DNA of 64,000 nt, from positions 1 through 64,000 of the forward strand of contig JARGOL010000010.1 of the NCBI GenBank assembly GCA_029212745.1. Reading direction: 5' to 3'. Each line of letters opens with the position of its first letter. Within the stretch, counting starts at the first letter, position 1. Source of the stretch: Alcanivoracaceae bacterium. GTDB taxonomy: Bacteria; Pseudomonadota; Gammaproteobacteria; Pseudomonadales; Alcanivoracaceae. Both the position numbers and the translations under genes were made by a program. This document shows positions 38,242-46,504 of this stretch, one piece after another. The notes beneath the pieces were generated by a model. It was not told the DNA's origin and searched no databases. It saw only the letters and a program-made list of their open reading frames with translations.

Positions 38242-39366
38242 ATGCCCCGTTTTCTCCATACCGCTGACTGGCAGATTGGTCGGCAGTACCCGCGCTTTGA
38301 TCCAGACGATGCCGTGCCTCTTGCGGAGGCCCGCCTGACCGCGGTCGAGCGCATCGCGGCACTCGCCGCGGAAGAATCGGTAGACGCCGTTTTCGCGGCG
38401 GGCGATGTGTTCGACGCCCAGACCGTATCAGACCGGACTATCAGGCGGCTCTTCAACGCCATGGCAGGGTACACGGGGCCATGGATTCTGCTTCCCGGAA
38501 ACCATGATGCCGCGCTGGCGGAGAGCGTCTGGACCCGGGCCCAGCGTCTGGACGCGGTGCCGGATAACGTCCACCTGGCCCTGTCGGCCGAGCCCATTGA
38601 GTTCAGCGAGCAGGGCTTTGTGGTTCTGCCAGCCCCCCTTGCCCAGCGCCACGCACAGAACGACCTGACCGCCTGGTTTGATCAGGCAGACACCGACAGT
38701 GGCCTGATCCGCATCGGCGTCGCCCATGGCAGTGTCCAGGGCGTACTGGCCGAAGAGATGGAGGCCCACAATCCCATCGCGCCTGATCGAGCCGAGACCG
38801 CAAGGCTGGACTATCTGGCCTTGGGTGACTGGCACGGGGCCAAACAGATCAATGCGCGCACCTGGTACTCGGGCACGCCAGAGCAAGAGCGCTTCAGGGG
38901 CAATGAGCCTGGCCATGTACTGCTGGTAGACATCGCATCTTCCGGTGCCACCCCGGCGGTGATGACCCATTTCGTGGGCCAGCACCAGTGGATTCAGCAT
39001 GAGGCAGCCCTTGCCGTGTCATCCGATGTGGATGCGCTGGTAAGTGCCCTGCAGGAGCTGCCCGAAGGGGCGGTGGTGGACTTGAAGATTGCCGGCACGG
39101 TGGACTTGGAAGGCAAGCAGGCCCTGGACAGGGCAATCTCCGTGGCCAAGGCGCGGTTTCGCAGTCTGACGGTGGACGATGCCGGCCTACGCTTGCAGCC
39201 AAGTGAGGAGGATATCGCCAGCCTCAAGGCAGATGGGTACGTAGGCGCTGTGATTGCCGAATTGCAGGAAGAGCAGTCAGGCGAGAATGGCGAAGTCGCC
39301 AGGGATGCCATGGCTGTCCTAGCCGAAATACTCCTTGACGCACAGGGTCAGGGAGGTGGCGCATGA
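38242..39366 (+). CDS. SbcD/YhaO-like metallophosphoesterase, DNA repair exonuclease subunit
   Basis: A 374-residue calcineurin-like nuclease of the Mre11/SbcD group. Metal motifs are LHTADWQIGR (8-ish, with Gln where the DxH motif of SbcD has His), AGDVFD, PGNHD, GVAHGS and GDWHGA. The Q substitution is usual in the YhaO-like branch. The C-terminal 130 residues form the capping and partner-binding part. It overlaps the ATPase gene by four bases, so the pair should form a Mre11-Rad50-type complex that binds and processes DNA ends. AGGGAG precedes the ATG. Confidence 0.88.
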   Translation: MPRFLHTADWQIGRQYPRFDPDDAVPLAEARLTAVERIAALAAEESVDAVFAAGDVFDAQTVSDRTIRRLFNAMAGYTGPWILLPGNHDAALAESVWTRAQRLDAVPDNVHLALSAEPIEFSEQGFVVLPAPLAQRHAQNDLTAWFDQADTDSGLIRIGVAHGSVQGVLAEEMEAHNPIAPDRAETARLDYLALGDWHGAKQINARTWYSGTPEQERFRGNEPGHVLLVDIASSGATPAVMTHFVGQHQWIQHEAALAVSSDVDALVSALQELPEGAVVDLKIAGTVDLEGKQALDRAISVAKARFRSLTVDDAGLRLQPSEEDIASLKADGYVGAVIAELQEEQSGENGEVARDAMAVLAEILLDAQGQGGGA

Positions 39367-42002
39367 AGTTGTTGCGCGTCAGCGTCAACCAGTTACGGCA
39401 ATTCCGGGACCCGGTTGAGATCCGCGACCTGGAAGACGGCATCAATCTTTTCACTGGCCCAAATGAGTCAGGCAAGAGCACCCTGGTACGTGCCATTCGC
39501 GCGGCCTTCTTCGAGCGCCACAAGTCCTCCAGTGTTGGCGACCTGCAGCCCTGGGGTGACTCTGCCGCCGCTCCCGAGGTAGAGCTTCAGTTTGAGTGGC
39601 AGGGCAAAATCTGGAAGGTGGTGAAGAGCTTCCTGAAGAAAAAGCGCTGCGATGTCTCGGTGGATGGCACCACCTATAGCGGCGATGAGGGTGACGACAA
39701 GCTGGCGGACCTGCTGGGCTTCGATCTGCCCAAGAAGGGGGCCAGCAATGAGAAGCACTGGGGCATACCCGGGCTGCTCTGGATCGAACAAGGCGCAGGG
39801 CAGGAGATCAAAGCCCCGGTGGAGCATGCCGGGCAGCAGCTGAAGGCTGCACTGGGTGAGGATCTTGGCGAAGTCGCCAGTAGTACCGGTGACGAGCTGA
39901 TTGGCCGTGTCAGCAGCGAGCGGAGCAAGTTGCTCACCGGGAGGGGTAAGCCAACAGGCGAGCTCTCAAAGGCCATGGATCAAGAAGAGGAGCTGCAAGC
40001 CGAGCTGCACGATCTGCGTGAGCGCATCCAGCGCTATGCCGACCAGGTGGATCGCCTGGGCCAGTTGAGGGCAGAACAGCAAAAGGCTGATGCCGAGCGC
40101 CCTTGGGAGCAATTCCGGCAGCAGGCACAGCAAGCGCAGCAGGCTCTCGACAGTGTGACGGCTTTGCAGAAGGATCAAGAGCGAGACCAACAGGCGCTTA
40201 GCGACTGCCAGGCCAGCATTGAGACAACCCGCGAGCTGCTCAAGGGCTTTGAGAGCCAGAAAGGCGAACTTGCGGAGCGTGAGCGCCAGCAGCAGGAGGC
40301 AAACCAGAAGCGCACTGAGCTTGAAGCACGGAAGCCGGCTGTTGAAGAGGCGCTTGAGAAGGCCCGCCGGGCACATAAAGGCGCCCGTGAAGCGCTGAAG
40401 CGCGCCGAAAATGCGGAGCGCCGCGAGGAGCTGGAGCGCCAGCAAAAGGATCTTGAGGCCGACCTGAAAAGAGACAGCGACAAGCTGGAGCGCGCCAAAT
40501 CCCTGCATGCCCGTTTGCTGGAAAGTCGCCAGAAACAGCAGGCGCTGGCTCTTGATGCTGACTCTATGAAACAGCTGCAAGAAGCCGTCAGGGCGCTGGA
40601 GCGCCTGGATATTCAACAAAAGGCGGTGGCGACCCGGTTGCAGTATGACCTGCAGGATGACCAGGCCGTTACCCTGGATGGAGAGGCATTGTCCGGGAAA
40701 GGTGAGTCCTTGCTCCTCGAGCCTGGAGAAGTGGCTGTCCGTGGCGTGGGCACGTTGAGGATTCTGCCCGGCGGGGATGATGTCGCTGAAGTGGCACGCA
40801 ACCAGGCGCGACTGACTGACGAGCGAGATGGTCTCCTTCAGTCGCTGGGGGTGAGCTCGCTCGCCGAAGCGGAACAGCGGCTTGCTGAGCATGATGAACT
40901 GGCTCAGGCAATCGAGAAAGACCAGTCCGTCCTCAATGAGCTTGCACCGGAAGGGCTGGACGCCCTGTCTGATGACCTGAAGCTTCGCCAGGATAAGTTG
41001 GAACGGCTGGCCGAGCAGGTTTCGGCACTGCCGGCCCCGCAAGGCGAAGCCCTTTCGGTGACGCGCGCTCAGGCCCAGGTAGAGACCGCAGAAGAGGCGC
41101 TGGAATCAGCAGAAGACGCTTATCAGTCGTACAAAAACGAGATGGCCCTGGCAGATCAGGCATTGGAAAAAGCCAGTCAGGAGCACCGGCGGATCAAGAC
41201 CGCGCTGGAAGACCCGAAGCGCAGCGAGCAAGAGAAGCAGGCGCAGAACCAGCTGCTGGAACGCGGGGCGGCCGAGCGTCGCTTTCAGCAGAGTATTGCT
41301 GAGCGCGACTTGAAAATTCAGGCGGCCAGGCCGGATGCGCTGCAGCAGGATGTGGAGCGCTTCACGCGCAGTGCCGAGGCAGCGGAGCGCCAGCTGGAAG
41401 AGCGAACCAGGGAGCTGGATAAAATACAGGCAGTTCTGGAGACCGTGGGAGCCGAGGGGCTGGGTGAAAAGTGCGCGGAGACGGAGGTCCAGCTTGAGCG
41501 TGCCTCGCGTCGAAGGGCCGAGTTGCAGCGCCGTGCCGATGCCCTGGATCTGCTATTGGAGCGTCTCACAGCGCACAGGCTGGAGCTGACCCGCCGGTTA
41601 CAGGCACCGCTGCAGAAGCATCTCACTCACTACGTCCAGTTGCTGTTCCCTGGCGGCAGCCTGAGAGTGGACGAAAACCTGATCCCGGAGGTGCTCGTTC
41701 GGCAGACGCATGGGGCAGAGGAGCGGGGCAGCTTCGATGACCTGAGCTTCGGCGCGCGCGAGCAAATGGCGTTGATCAGCCGATTGGCATATGCGGATCT
41801 ACTCAGCGAGTCTGGGCAGCCCACGCTGATCATCCTTGATGATGCCCTGGTACACAGTGATGCCGAGCGCCTGAAAGCCATGAAGAGGGTGCTGTACGAT
41901 GCCTCTCAACGGCACCAGATCCTGCTGTTCACATGCCACCCTGAGAACTGGCAGGATCTCGGGGTGGTCGCCCAGAGCATGGAGGCACTGAAGAGCGCAT
42001 AG
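39363..42002 (+). CDS. SbcC/YhaN-like SMC-type ATPase
   Basis: An 879-residue Rad50-like ATPase. The N-terminal Walker A is GPNESGKST (32-40). Long coiled coils (about 180-400 and 480-720) flank a central non-coil segment (420-470, with LEPGEVAVRGVGTLRILPGG). There is no CxxC zinc hook anywhere in the protein, unlike canonical SbcC and Rad50. The C-terminus carries the signature SFGAREQMALISR and Walker B TLIILDDAL. With its SbcD-like partner it should act on DNA ends. Placed before the helicase and type III genes, it may inspect or degrade foreign DNA. Confidence 0.87.
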   Translation: MKLLRVSVNQLRQFRDPVEIRDLEDGINLFTGPNESGKSTLVRAIRAAFFERHKSSSVGDLQPWGDSAAAPEVELQFEWQGKIWKVVKSFLKKKRCDVSVDGTTYSGDEGDDKLADLLGFDLPKKGASNEKHWGIPGLLWIEQGAGQEIKAPVEHAGQQLKAALGEDLGEVASSTGDELIGRVSSERSKLLTGRGKPTGELSKAMDQEEELQAELHDLRERIQRYADQVDRLGQLRAEQQKADAERPWEQFRQQAQQAQQALDSVTALQKDQERDQQALSDCQASIETTRELLKGFESQKGELAERERQQQEANQKRTELEARKPAVEEALEKARRAHKGAREALKRAENAERREELERQQKDLEADLKRDSDKLERAKSLHARLLESRQKQQALALDADSMKQLQEAVRALERLDIQQKAVATRLQYDLQDDQAVTLDGEALSGKGESLLLEPGEVAVRGVGTLRILPGGDDVAEVARNQARLTDERDGLLQSLGVSSLAEAEQRLAEHDELAQAIEKDQSVLNELAPEGLDALSDDLKLRQDKLERLAEQVSALPAPQGEALSVTRAQAQVETAEEALESAEDAYQSYKNEMALADQALEKASQEHRRIKTALEDPKRSEQEKQAQNQLLERGAAERRFQQSIAERDLKIQAARPDALQQDVERFTRSAEAAERQLEERTRELDKIQAVLETVGAEGLGEKCAETEVQLERASRRRAELQRRADALDLLLERLTAHRLELTRRLQAPLQKHLTHYVQLLFPGGSLRVDENLIPEVLVRQTHGAEERGSFDDLSFGAREQMALISRLAYADLLSESGQPTLIILDDALVHSDAERLKAMKRVLYDASQRHQILLFTCHPENWQDLGVVAQSMEALKSA

Positions 42003-42062
42003 GGGAGGGTGTCCGACTCCTCAATTTTCCCCTATTCTCTCAGGTCTGCAGCGGAGATGAGC

Positions 42063-42254
42063 ATGGCAGACGACATCATGACCCTCAAGGAGGTCGCCGG
42101 GTACCTGAAGCTGGCCGAGAAGACAGCCTACCGGCTGGCGGCCGACGGCAAACTGCCGGGGTTCAAGGTGGGAGGCTCATGGCGTTTCCGCAGAGAGGAT
42201 ATGGAGCGATGGATCGCTGACAAGAAAAAAGAGGCCGGAGGCCAACAAGATTGA
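42063..42254 (+). CDS. excisionase-family small DNA-binding protein
   Basis: A 63-residue MerR-like helix-turn-helix (HTH_17) protein: MTLKEVAGYLKLAEKTAYRLAADGKLPGFKV, GGSWRFRREDMERWI. ATG 42063 follows GGAG by six bases. Proteins of this kind often sit just upstream of type III-like helicase operons and probably regulate them; it is also similar to excisionases. It lies in the middle of module 1, so it may adjust the downstream genes independently of the WYL regulator. Confidence 0.85.
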   Translation: MADDIMTLKEVAGYLKLAEKTAYRLAADGKLPGFKVGGSWRFRREDMERWIADKKKEAGGQQD

Positions 42255-42454
42255 TAACTGCCTGCCATGCCAAATACTACGCCCATGAGCTGACCCGCCA
42301 GGCGCCGCCGGGCGCTGCGGATCAGCTTTGTATGCCTGTTTTCGACGTCCTGCTGAGTGTGAATTCAAGCAACATCGAGTCGGACATAGCCTGTCTCAAC
42401 ATGACGTCTTCGCAACGCATCCGCCGGGGCTGGCCAGAAGGAGTTCTCCAGTGA
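42251..42454 (+). pseudogene. decayed N-terminal fragment of an SNF2-type defence helicase
   Basis: A 67-codon reading with HAKYYAHELTRQ and a following VFDVLLSVNSSNIESDIACLN. Intact relatives of this start (KYYAHELTRR, then LxDAxVDLNPHQIxAALFA) belong to SNF2-type helicases of defence islands. Here the homology weakens and ends at a stop beside the next gene. It looks like a remnant left by replacement or deletion; this rests on memory of the family and no alignment. Confidence 0.4.
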
Positions 42455-45400
42455 AGCTGATCTCAAATGCTGGCAGTGACCGGGTTATCGATCACATCGA
42501 GCCCCACCTTGAGAAGGGTTTCCAGCTTGGTGTTGCCAGCCAGGAATTTTCCCTGTTCGCCTTTTCTGCGCTTAGGAAGGCTCTGCTCCAGACCAGTGAG
42601 GCCAAGATTATCCTCCCCGCTGAACCAGATCGACTGGCCTTGCTCGGTGGAGAAGGAGATCGTGCTGGTCGCAATAGTCTGCAATCCCGGTGGCTGGCTG
42701 GCCAGCTGATGTCCTGGCTCACGAAGAAGACCCAAATTCGAGTGGTCTCAGGGCCGGTGCCGCAGGGGGCGGTTGTCCTTAGTGACGAGCAGGGGAGTGC
42801 CAAGCAGGTTGTCATTGGATCGTTCGCTATGACGACGGACGGGCTCGGTCTCACGCCAGGCAATCCAATGACGATGATCCAGGCTACAGAGTCGGATGTG
42901 GAGGCGGAGAGGTTTGCCCAGTGGTTCGCATCCCATTGGGACGCCCTGTCCGATTCACCAGAACATACGGCTGGCCTGGTTGGTGCGCTGGAGGAAATTA
43001 GTCAGCACAAGGACCCGATGGCTATCTACGCGCGGATCTTGCTGTGCTTGTTCCGGCGTGGAGAAGACAGCCTTGATGAAGATGCCATCGTGCGATCTGC
43101 CACGGGCATCCGAAATACGGTTGTATGGAAGAAGCTGTTCAAGTTTCAGCGTGACGGTGTCGTCGGGGCCATTGATAAGCTCAACCGTTTCGGCGGCTGT
43201 ATCATTGCCGACAGCGTCGGCCTCGGTAAAACCTTCGAAGCACTTGCGATCATCAAATACCACGAACTACGTAACGACCGAGTGTTGGTTTTGGCTCCTA
43301 AACGCCTGCGTGACAACTGGACGCTTTACAAGGCGAACGACAAACGCAATCTGCTTTCGGCAGACCGATTCAACTACGACGTGCTCAATCATACCGATCT
43401 AACCCGTCAAGGCGGCATGTCTGGCGATATCGACCTTTCCCATGTGAATTGGGGGAATTACGATTTGGTGGTGATCGACGAATCCCACAACTTCCGGAAT
43501 AAATCCACCCATAAGGGCAAGGAGTCACGCTACGATCGCCTTATGCGCCGAATCATCCGTGAGGGGGTCAAGACTCGGGTGCTTATGCTTTCTGCTACAC
43601 CAGTGAACAATCGTCTCACGGACTTGCGCAACCAGATCGCATTTGTCACGGAAGGTGATGACACTGCGTTGGCAGACCACGGCATTGCCAGTATTGAAGC
43701 AACGACTCGCAAGGCACAGACACAGTTTAATCGCTGGCTGGCCATGGATGAGGAGGATAAGACTCCATCGGCGCTGGTGGAAATGCTGGGCTTTGACTAT
43801 TTCACCTTGCTGGATCATCTCACCATTGCTCGCTCACGCAGGCACGTGGAGAAGTATTACGGCACTTCGGAGACAGGCCGATTTCCTGATCGTCTGCCAC
43901 CGATCAATATAAAGGCAGACATTGATCTGTCTGGCGAATTCCGGTCGATCCGTGACATCAATACGGAAATCCGCCGTTTAACGTTGGCCAGCTATGCGCC
44001 ATTACGCTACGTGCTGCCGCAAAAGCAGGCCGCATACGATGCCAAGTACAGTACCCAGATTCGTGGAGGAGAAAGCTTCTTTCGTCAGGTAGACAGAGAG
44101 GAAAGCCTGATCCACCTGTTACGTGTCAATGTTCTGAAGCGTATGGAAAGTGCCGTCTCATCTTTTCGATTAACCGTGGAACGGCAGTTGAGAGACGTGG
44201 AAGCCACGCTTGAACAGATTGAGGCCCATGCCCATGAGCTTGAGGAGATCGACATCGCTGATGTGGATGTCGATGATCCGGCATTTGAAACACTGCTTGT
44301 GGGGCGAAAGATCAAGGTATTGCTCAATGACGTCGACCTTGTCCGCTGGAGGCAGGACCTGGTTGAAGACCGCAATCGGTTGGCCACCCTGCTTGCAGCG
44401 GCAGAACAGGTTGACCCCTCGCGTGACGCTAAACTGGCAGCGCTTCGTGACATGATCGAGCACAAGTGCAAGACGCCGGTTAATACGCATGAGGGCAACG
44501 GTAACCGAAAAATTATCGTTTTCACGGCGTTCTCAGACACTGCGCATTACCTGTATGAGCAGCTGGCCGACTGGGCGAAAGGCACTCTGGGCATTGACGC
44601 TGCTTTGGTTACGGGGAGTTCCGGCATCAAATGCACAGTGCCAGGGCTGCGCAAGAGCATGAGTGGCGTGCTGTCCGCCTTTGCGCCACGCGCCAAGGAT
44701 CGCCCCGACGAACTGGCCGATGAGGGCGAGATTGATCTGCTGATTGCCACCGATTGCATTTCCGAAGGCCAGAACCTGCAAGACTGTGACTGGCTGATCA
44801 ACTACGACATTCACTGGAATCCGGTGCGGATCATCCAGCGCTTTGGCCGTATTGACCGTATTGGCTCACCAAACGAGTGCATTCAGCTGGCTAATTTCTG
44901 GCCAAACATGGAGCTGGAAGAGTACATCAACCTGGAGCAGCGGGTCAGTGGTCGAATGGTTCTGCTCGACGTTTCGGCCACCGGCGAAGAGAACCTGATC
45001 GAGCAGCAGTCTGGCAATCCGATGAACGATCTGGAGTACCGTCGCAAGCAGCTGCTCAAACTGCAGGACAGCGTCATTGACATGGAGGATCTGTCCACCG
45101 GTGTGTCGATTACTGACCTGACACTGACCGATTTTCGCATTGATCTGGCGGAATACGTAAAGGCGCATCCGGGAAAACTGGAAAACCAGCCCTTGGGGGC
45201 CTTCGCGGTGACTTCCACGCTGGATGCCGATATTCCGCCGGGTGTGATTTTTTGCCTGGAAGCCTGTGGCCCGGCGGCCCACAAGGCGGAAGAATCCGAA
45301 TACCCGCTGGCACCACACTATCTCGTTCACGTCGGTAACGATGGCTCGGTATTACTGCCTTACCCTCAAGCCAAACGCATCCTCGACCGGCTCAAGCGGC

Positions 45401-45660
45401 TTGCCCTTGGTCGGGAACTCCGTGATGCCACCGCCTGCGCGCAGTTCGACAAGGCCACCAAGCAGGGCGAGGACATGCGCCACGCCCAGAAATTGCTGGC
45501 CGCGGCGGTGGCTTCAGTAGTGGGGAAGAACGAAGAGCGGGCCGTCGCCAGTCTGTTTACGCCCGGCGGCACCCATGCCATCAAGGGAGAGTTCGCGGGC
45601 AGCAACGACTTTGAGGTGGTGGCCTTCATGGTGATCCTGCCGGAGAACGAGACGCCATGA
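42451..45660 (+). CDS. phospholipase D-like/SNF2 helicase, defence-type
   Basis: A 1069-residue protein. The first about 190 residues resemble the PLD-like domain of anti-phage helicases, but the expected HxK of the HKD motif is not visible (GAVVLSD and VVIGSFAMTTDGLG in its place), so nuclease activity is doubtful. The SNF2 core has Walker A DSVGLGKT (about 251-258), DESH, SATP and motif VI IQRFGRIDRIG. GTG 42451 is the start, preceded by AGAAGGAG; the open frame upstream has no such signal. It overlaps the DUF4391 gene by four bases. Likely moves on DNA as part of an extended type III restriction system. Confidence 0.85.
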   Translation: MKLISNAGSDRVIDHIEPHLEKGFQLGVASQEFSLFAFSALRKALLQTSEAKIILPAEPDRLALLGGEGDRAGRNSLQSRWLAGQLMSWLTKKTQIRVVSGPVPQGAVVLSDEQGSAKQVVIGSFAMTTDGLGLTPGNPMTMIQATESDVEAERFAQWFASHWDALSDSPEHTAGLVGALEEISQHKDPMAIYARILLCLFRRGEDSLDEDAIVRSATGIRNTVVWKKLFKFQRDGVVGAIDKLNRFGGCIIADSVGLGKTFEALAIIKYHELRNDRVLVLAPKRLRDNWTLYKANDKRNLLSADRFNYDVLNHTDLTRQGGMSGDIDLSHVNWGNYDLVVIDESHNFRNKSTHKGKESRYDRLMRRIIREGVKTRVLMLSATPVNNRLTDLRNQIAFVTEGDDTALADHGIASIEATTRKAQTQFNRWLAMDEEDKTPSALVEMLGFDYFTLLDHLTIARSRRHVEKYYGTSETGRFPDRLPPINIKADIDLSGEFRSIRDINTEIRRLTLASYAPLRYVLPQKQAAYDAKYSTQIRGGESFFRQVDREESLIHLLRVNVLKRMESAVSSFRLTVERQLRDVEATLEQIEAHAHELEEIDIADVDVDDPAFETLLVGRKIKVLLNDVDLVRWRQDLVEDRNRLATLLAAAEQVDPSRDAKLAALRDMIEHKCKTPVNTHEGNGNRKIIVFTAFSDTAHYLYEQLADWAKGTLGIDAALVTGSSGIKCTVPGLRKSMSGVLSAFAPRAKDRPDELADEGEIDLLIATDCISEGQNLQDCDWLINYDIHWNPVRIIQRFGRIDRIGSPNECIQLANFWPNMELEEYINLEQRVSGRMVLLDVSATGEENLIEQQSGNPMNDLEYRRKQLLKLQDSVIDMEDLSTGVSITDLTLTDFRIDLAEYVKAHPGKLENQPLGAFAVTSTLDADIPPGVIFCLEACGPAAHKAEESEYPLAPHYLVHVGNDGSVLLPYPQAKRILDRLKRLALGRELRDATACAQFDKATKQGEDMRHAQKLLAAAVASVVGKNEERAVASLFTPGGTHAIKGEFAGSNDFEVVAFMVILPENETP

Positions 45661-46463
45661 CCGCAAGCTCTGAGTCCATCACCAAGGCGAAAACCATTAT
45701 CCGGGCCCTGTCTTTACCCCAGAGCTGCCGGGTGGATCAGCGTGTGCCCAAGAAACTGCTGCTGGAGAACGGCGCTCCCACGGCGGCGGACAAACGCCTG
45801 ATCACCGAAGCCATTGAAGAGATCCAGTGGGTCGCCGCCCTCAAGCCCAACACCATTGGCGTACCGGATTCCCGGGATGCGGTGCGCGAGTATCTGGAAG
45901 TGGCGGTGCTCACCATCACCCTGAAAGCGGCCATTAAACCGTCTGGCCGTTCCCGCCTCGCCGAGCTGCTCCACCGTGCCGTGCCGTACCCGGTGCTGCT
46001 GCTTATGAGTGACGAGCAGGAGGTGACCTTGTCACTGGCGCACAAGCGCTGGGCGCAAAAGGAGGCGGCCAAAGTAGTCCTCGACGGTGATTTGGTGTCG
46101 GCAGCTTTATCAGCGTCACCCCCTGAAAATGCTGACCAGGCCGATGCTGAGCGAGCTTTTATTGAATCCCTGTCGGTCGCACGACAACCTCAGGCCAGCC
46201 TGCAGGTTTTCTACCAAGGCTGGATGGACCGGATTCATGCTTTACTGGCCGCTCGGCTAACAGGTAGCTATCGGCCAACAAACAACCCGGAACAAGCCGC
46301 CGCGCGTAGACAAGCCCTGATGGAATGCGAGCGCCTGGAAGCAGAAGCCAGCCGCCTCAGGGCACTGGCAGCAAAAGAAAAACAACTGGCCCGCCAGGTG
46401 GAGCTGAACCTGGCGCTGCAGCGTGTTCAGGCAGAACTGATCGCCGCACGCCAACAACTTTGA
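45657..46463 (+). CDS. DUF4391 domain protein
   Basis: A 268-residue protein of the DUF4391 family, which regularly lies between the PLD-SNF2 helicase and the type III mod gene. Motifs: CRVDQRVPKKLLLENG, IQWVAALKPNTIGVP and the C-terminal Arg-rich coiled coil (EAEASRLRALAAKEKQ). Function is unknown; constant co-occurrence suggests an adaptor or complex subunit. It starts within the helicase stop (ATGA overlap). Confidence 0.85.
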   Translation: MTASSESITKAKTIIRALSLPQSCRVDQRVPKKLLLENGAPTAADKRLITEAIEEIQWVAALKPNTIGVPDSRDAVREYLEVAVLTITLKAAIKPSGRSRLAELLHRAVPYPVLLLMSDEQEVTLSLAHKRWAQKEAAKVVLDGDLVSAALSASPPENADQADAERAFIESLSVARQPQASLQVFYQGWMDRIHALLAARLTGSYRPTNNPEQAAARRQALMECERLEAEASRLRALAAKEKQLARQVELNLALQRVQAELIAARQQL

Positions 46464-46504
46464 ATCATCTTGCCTTGAAGATTGACTGAATGATGGAGAG
46501 CAAC

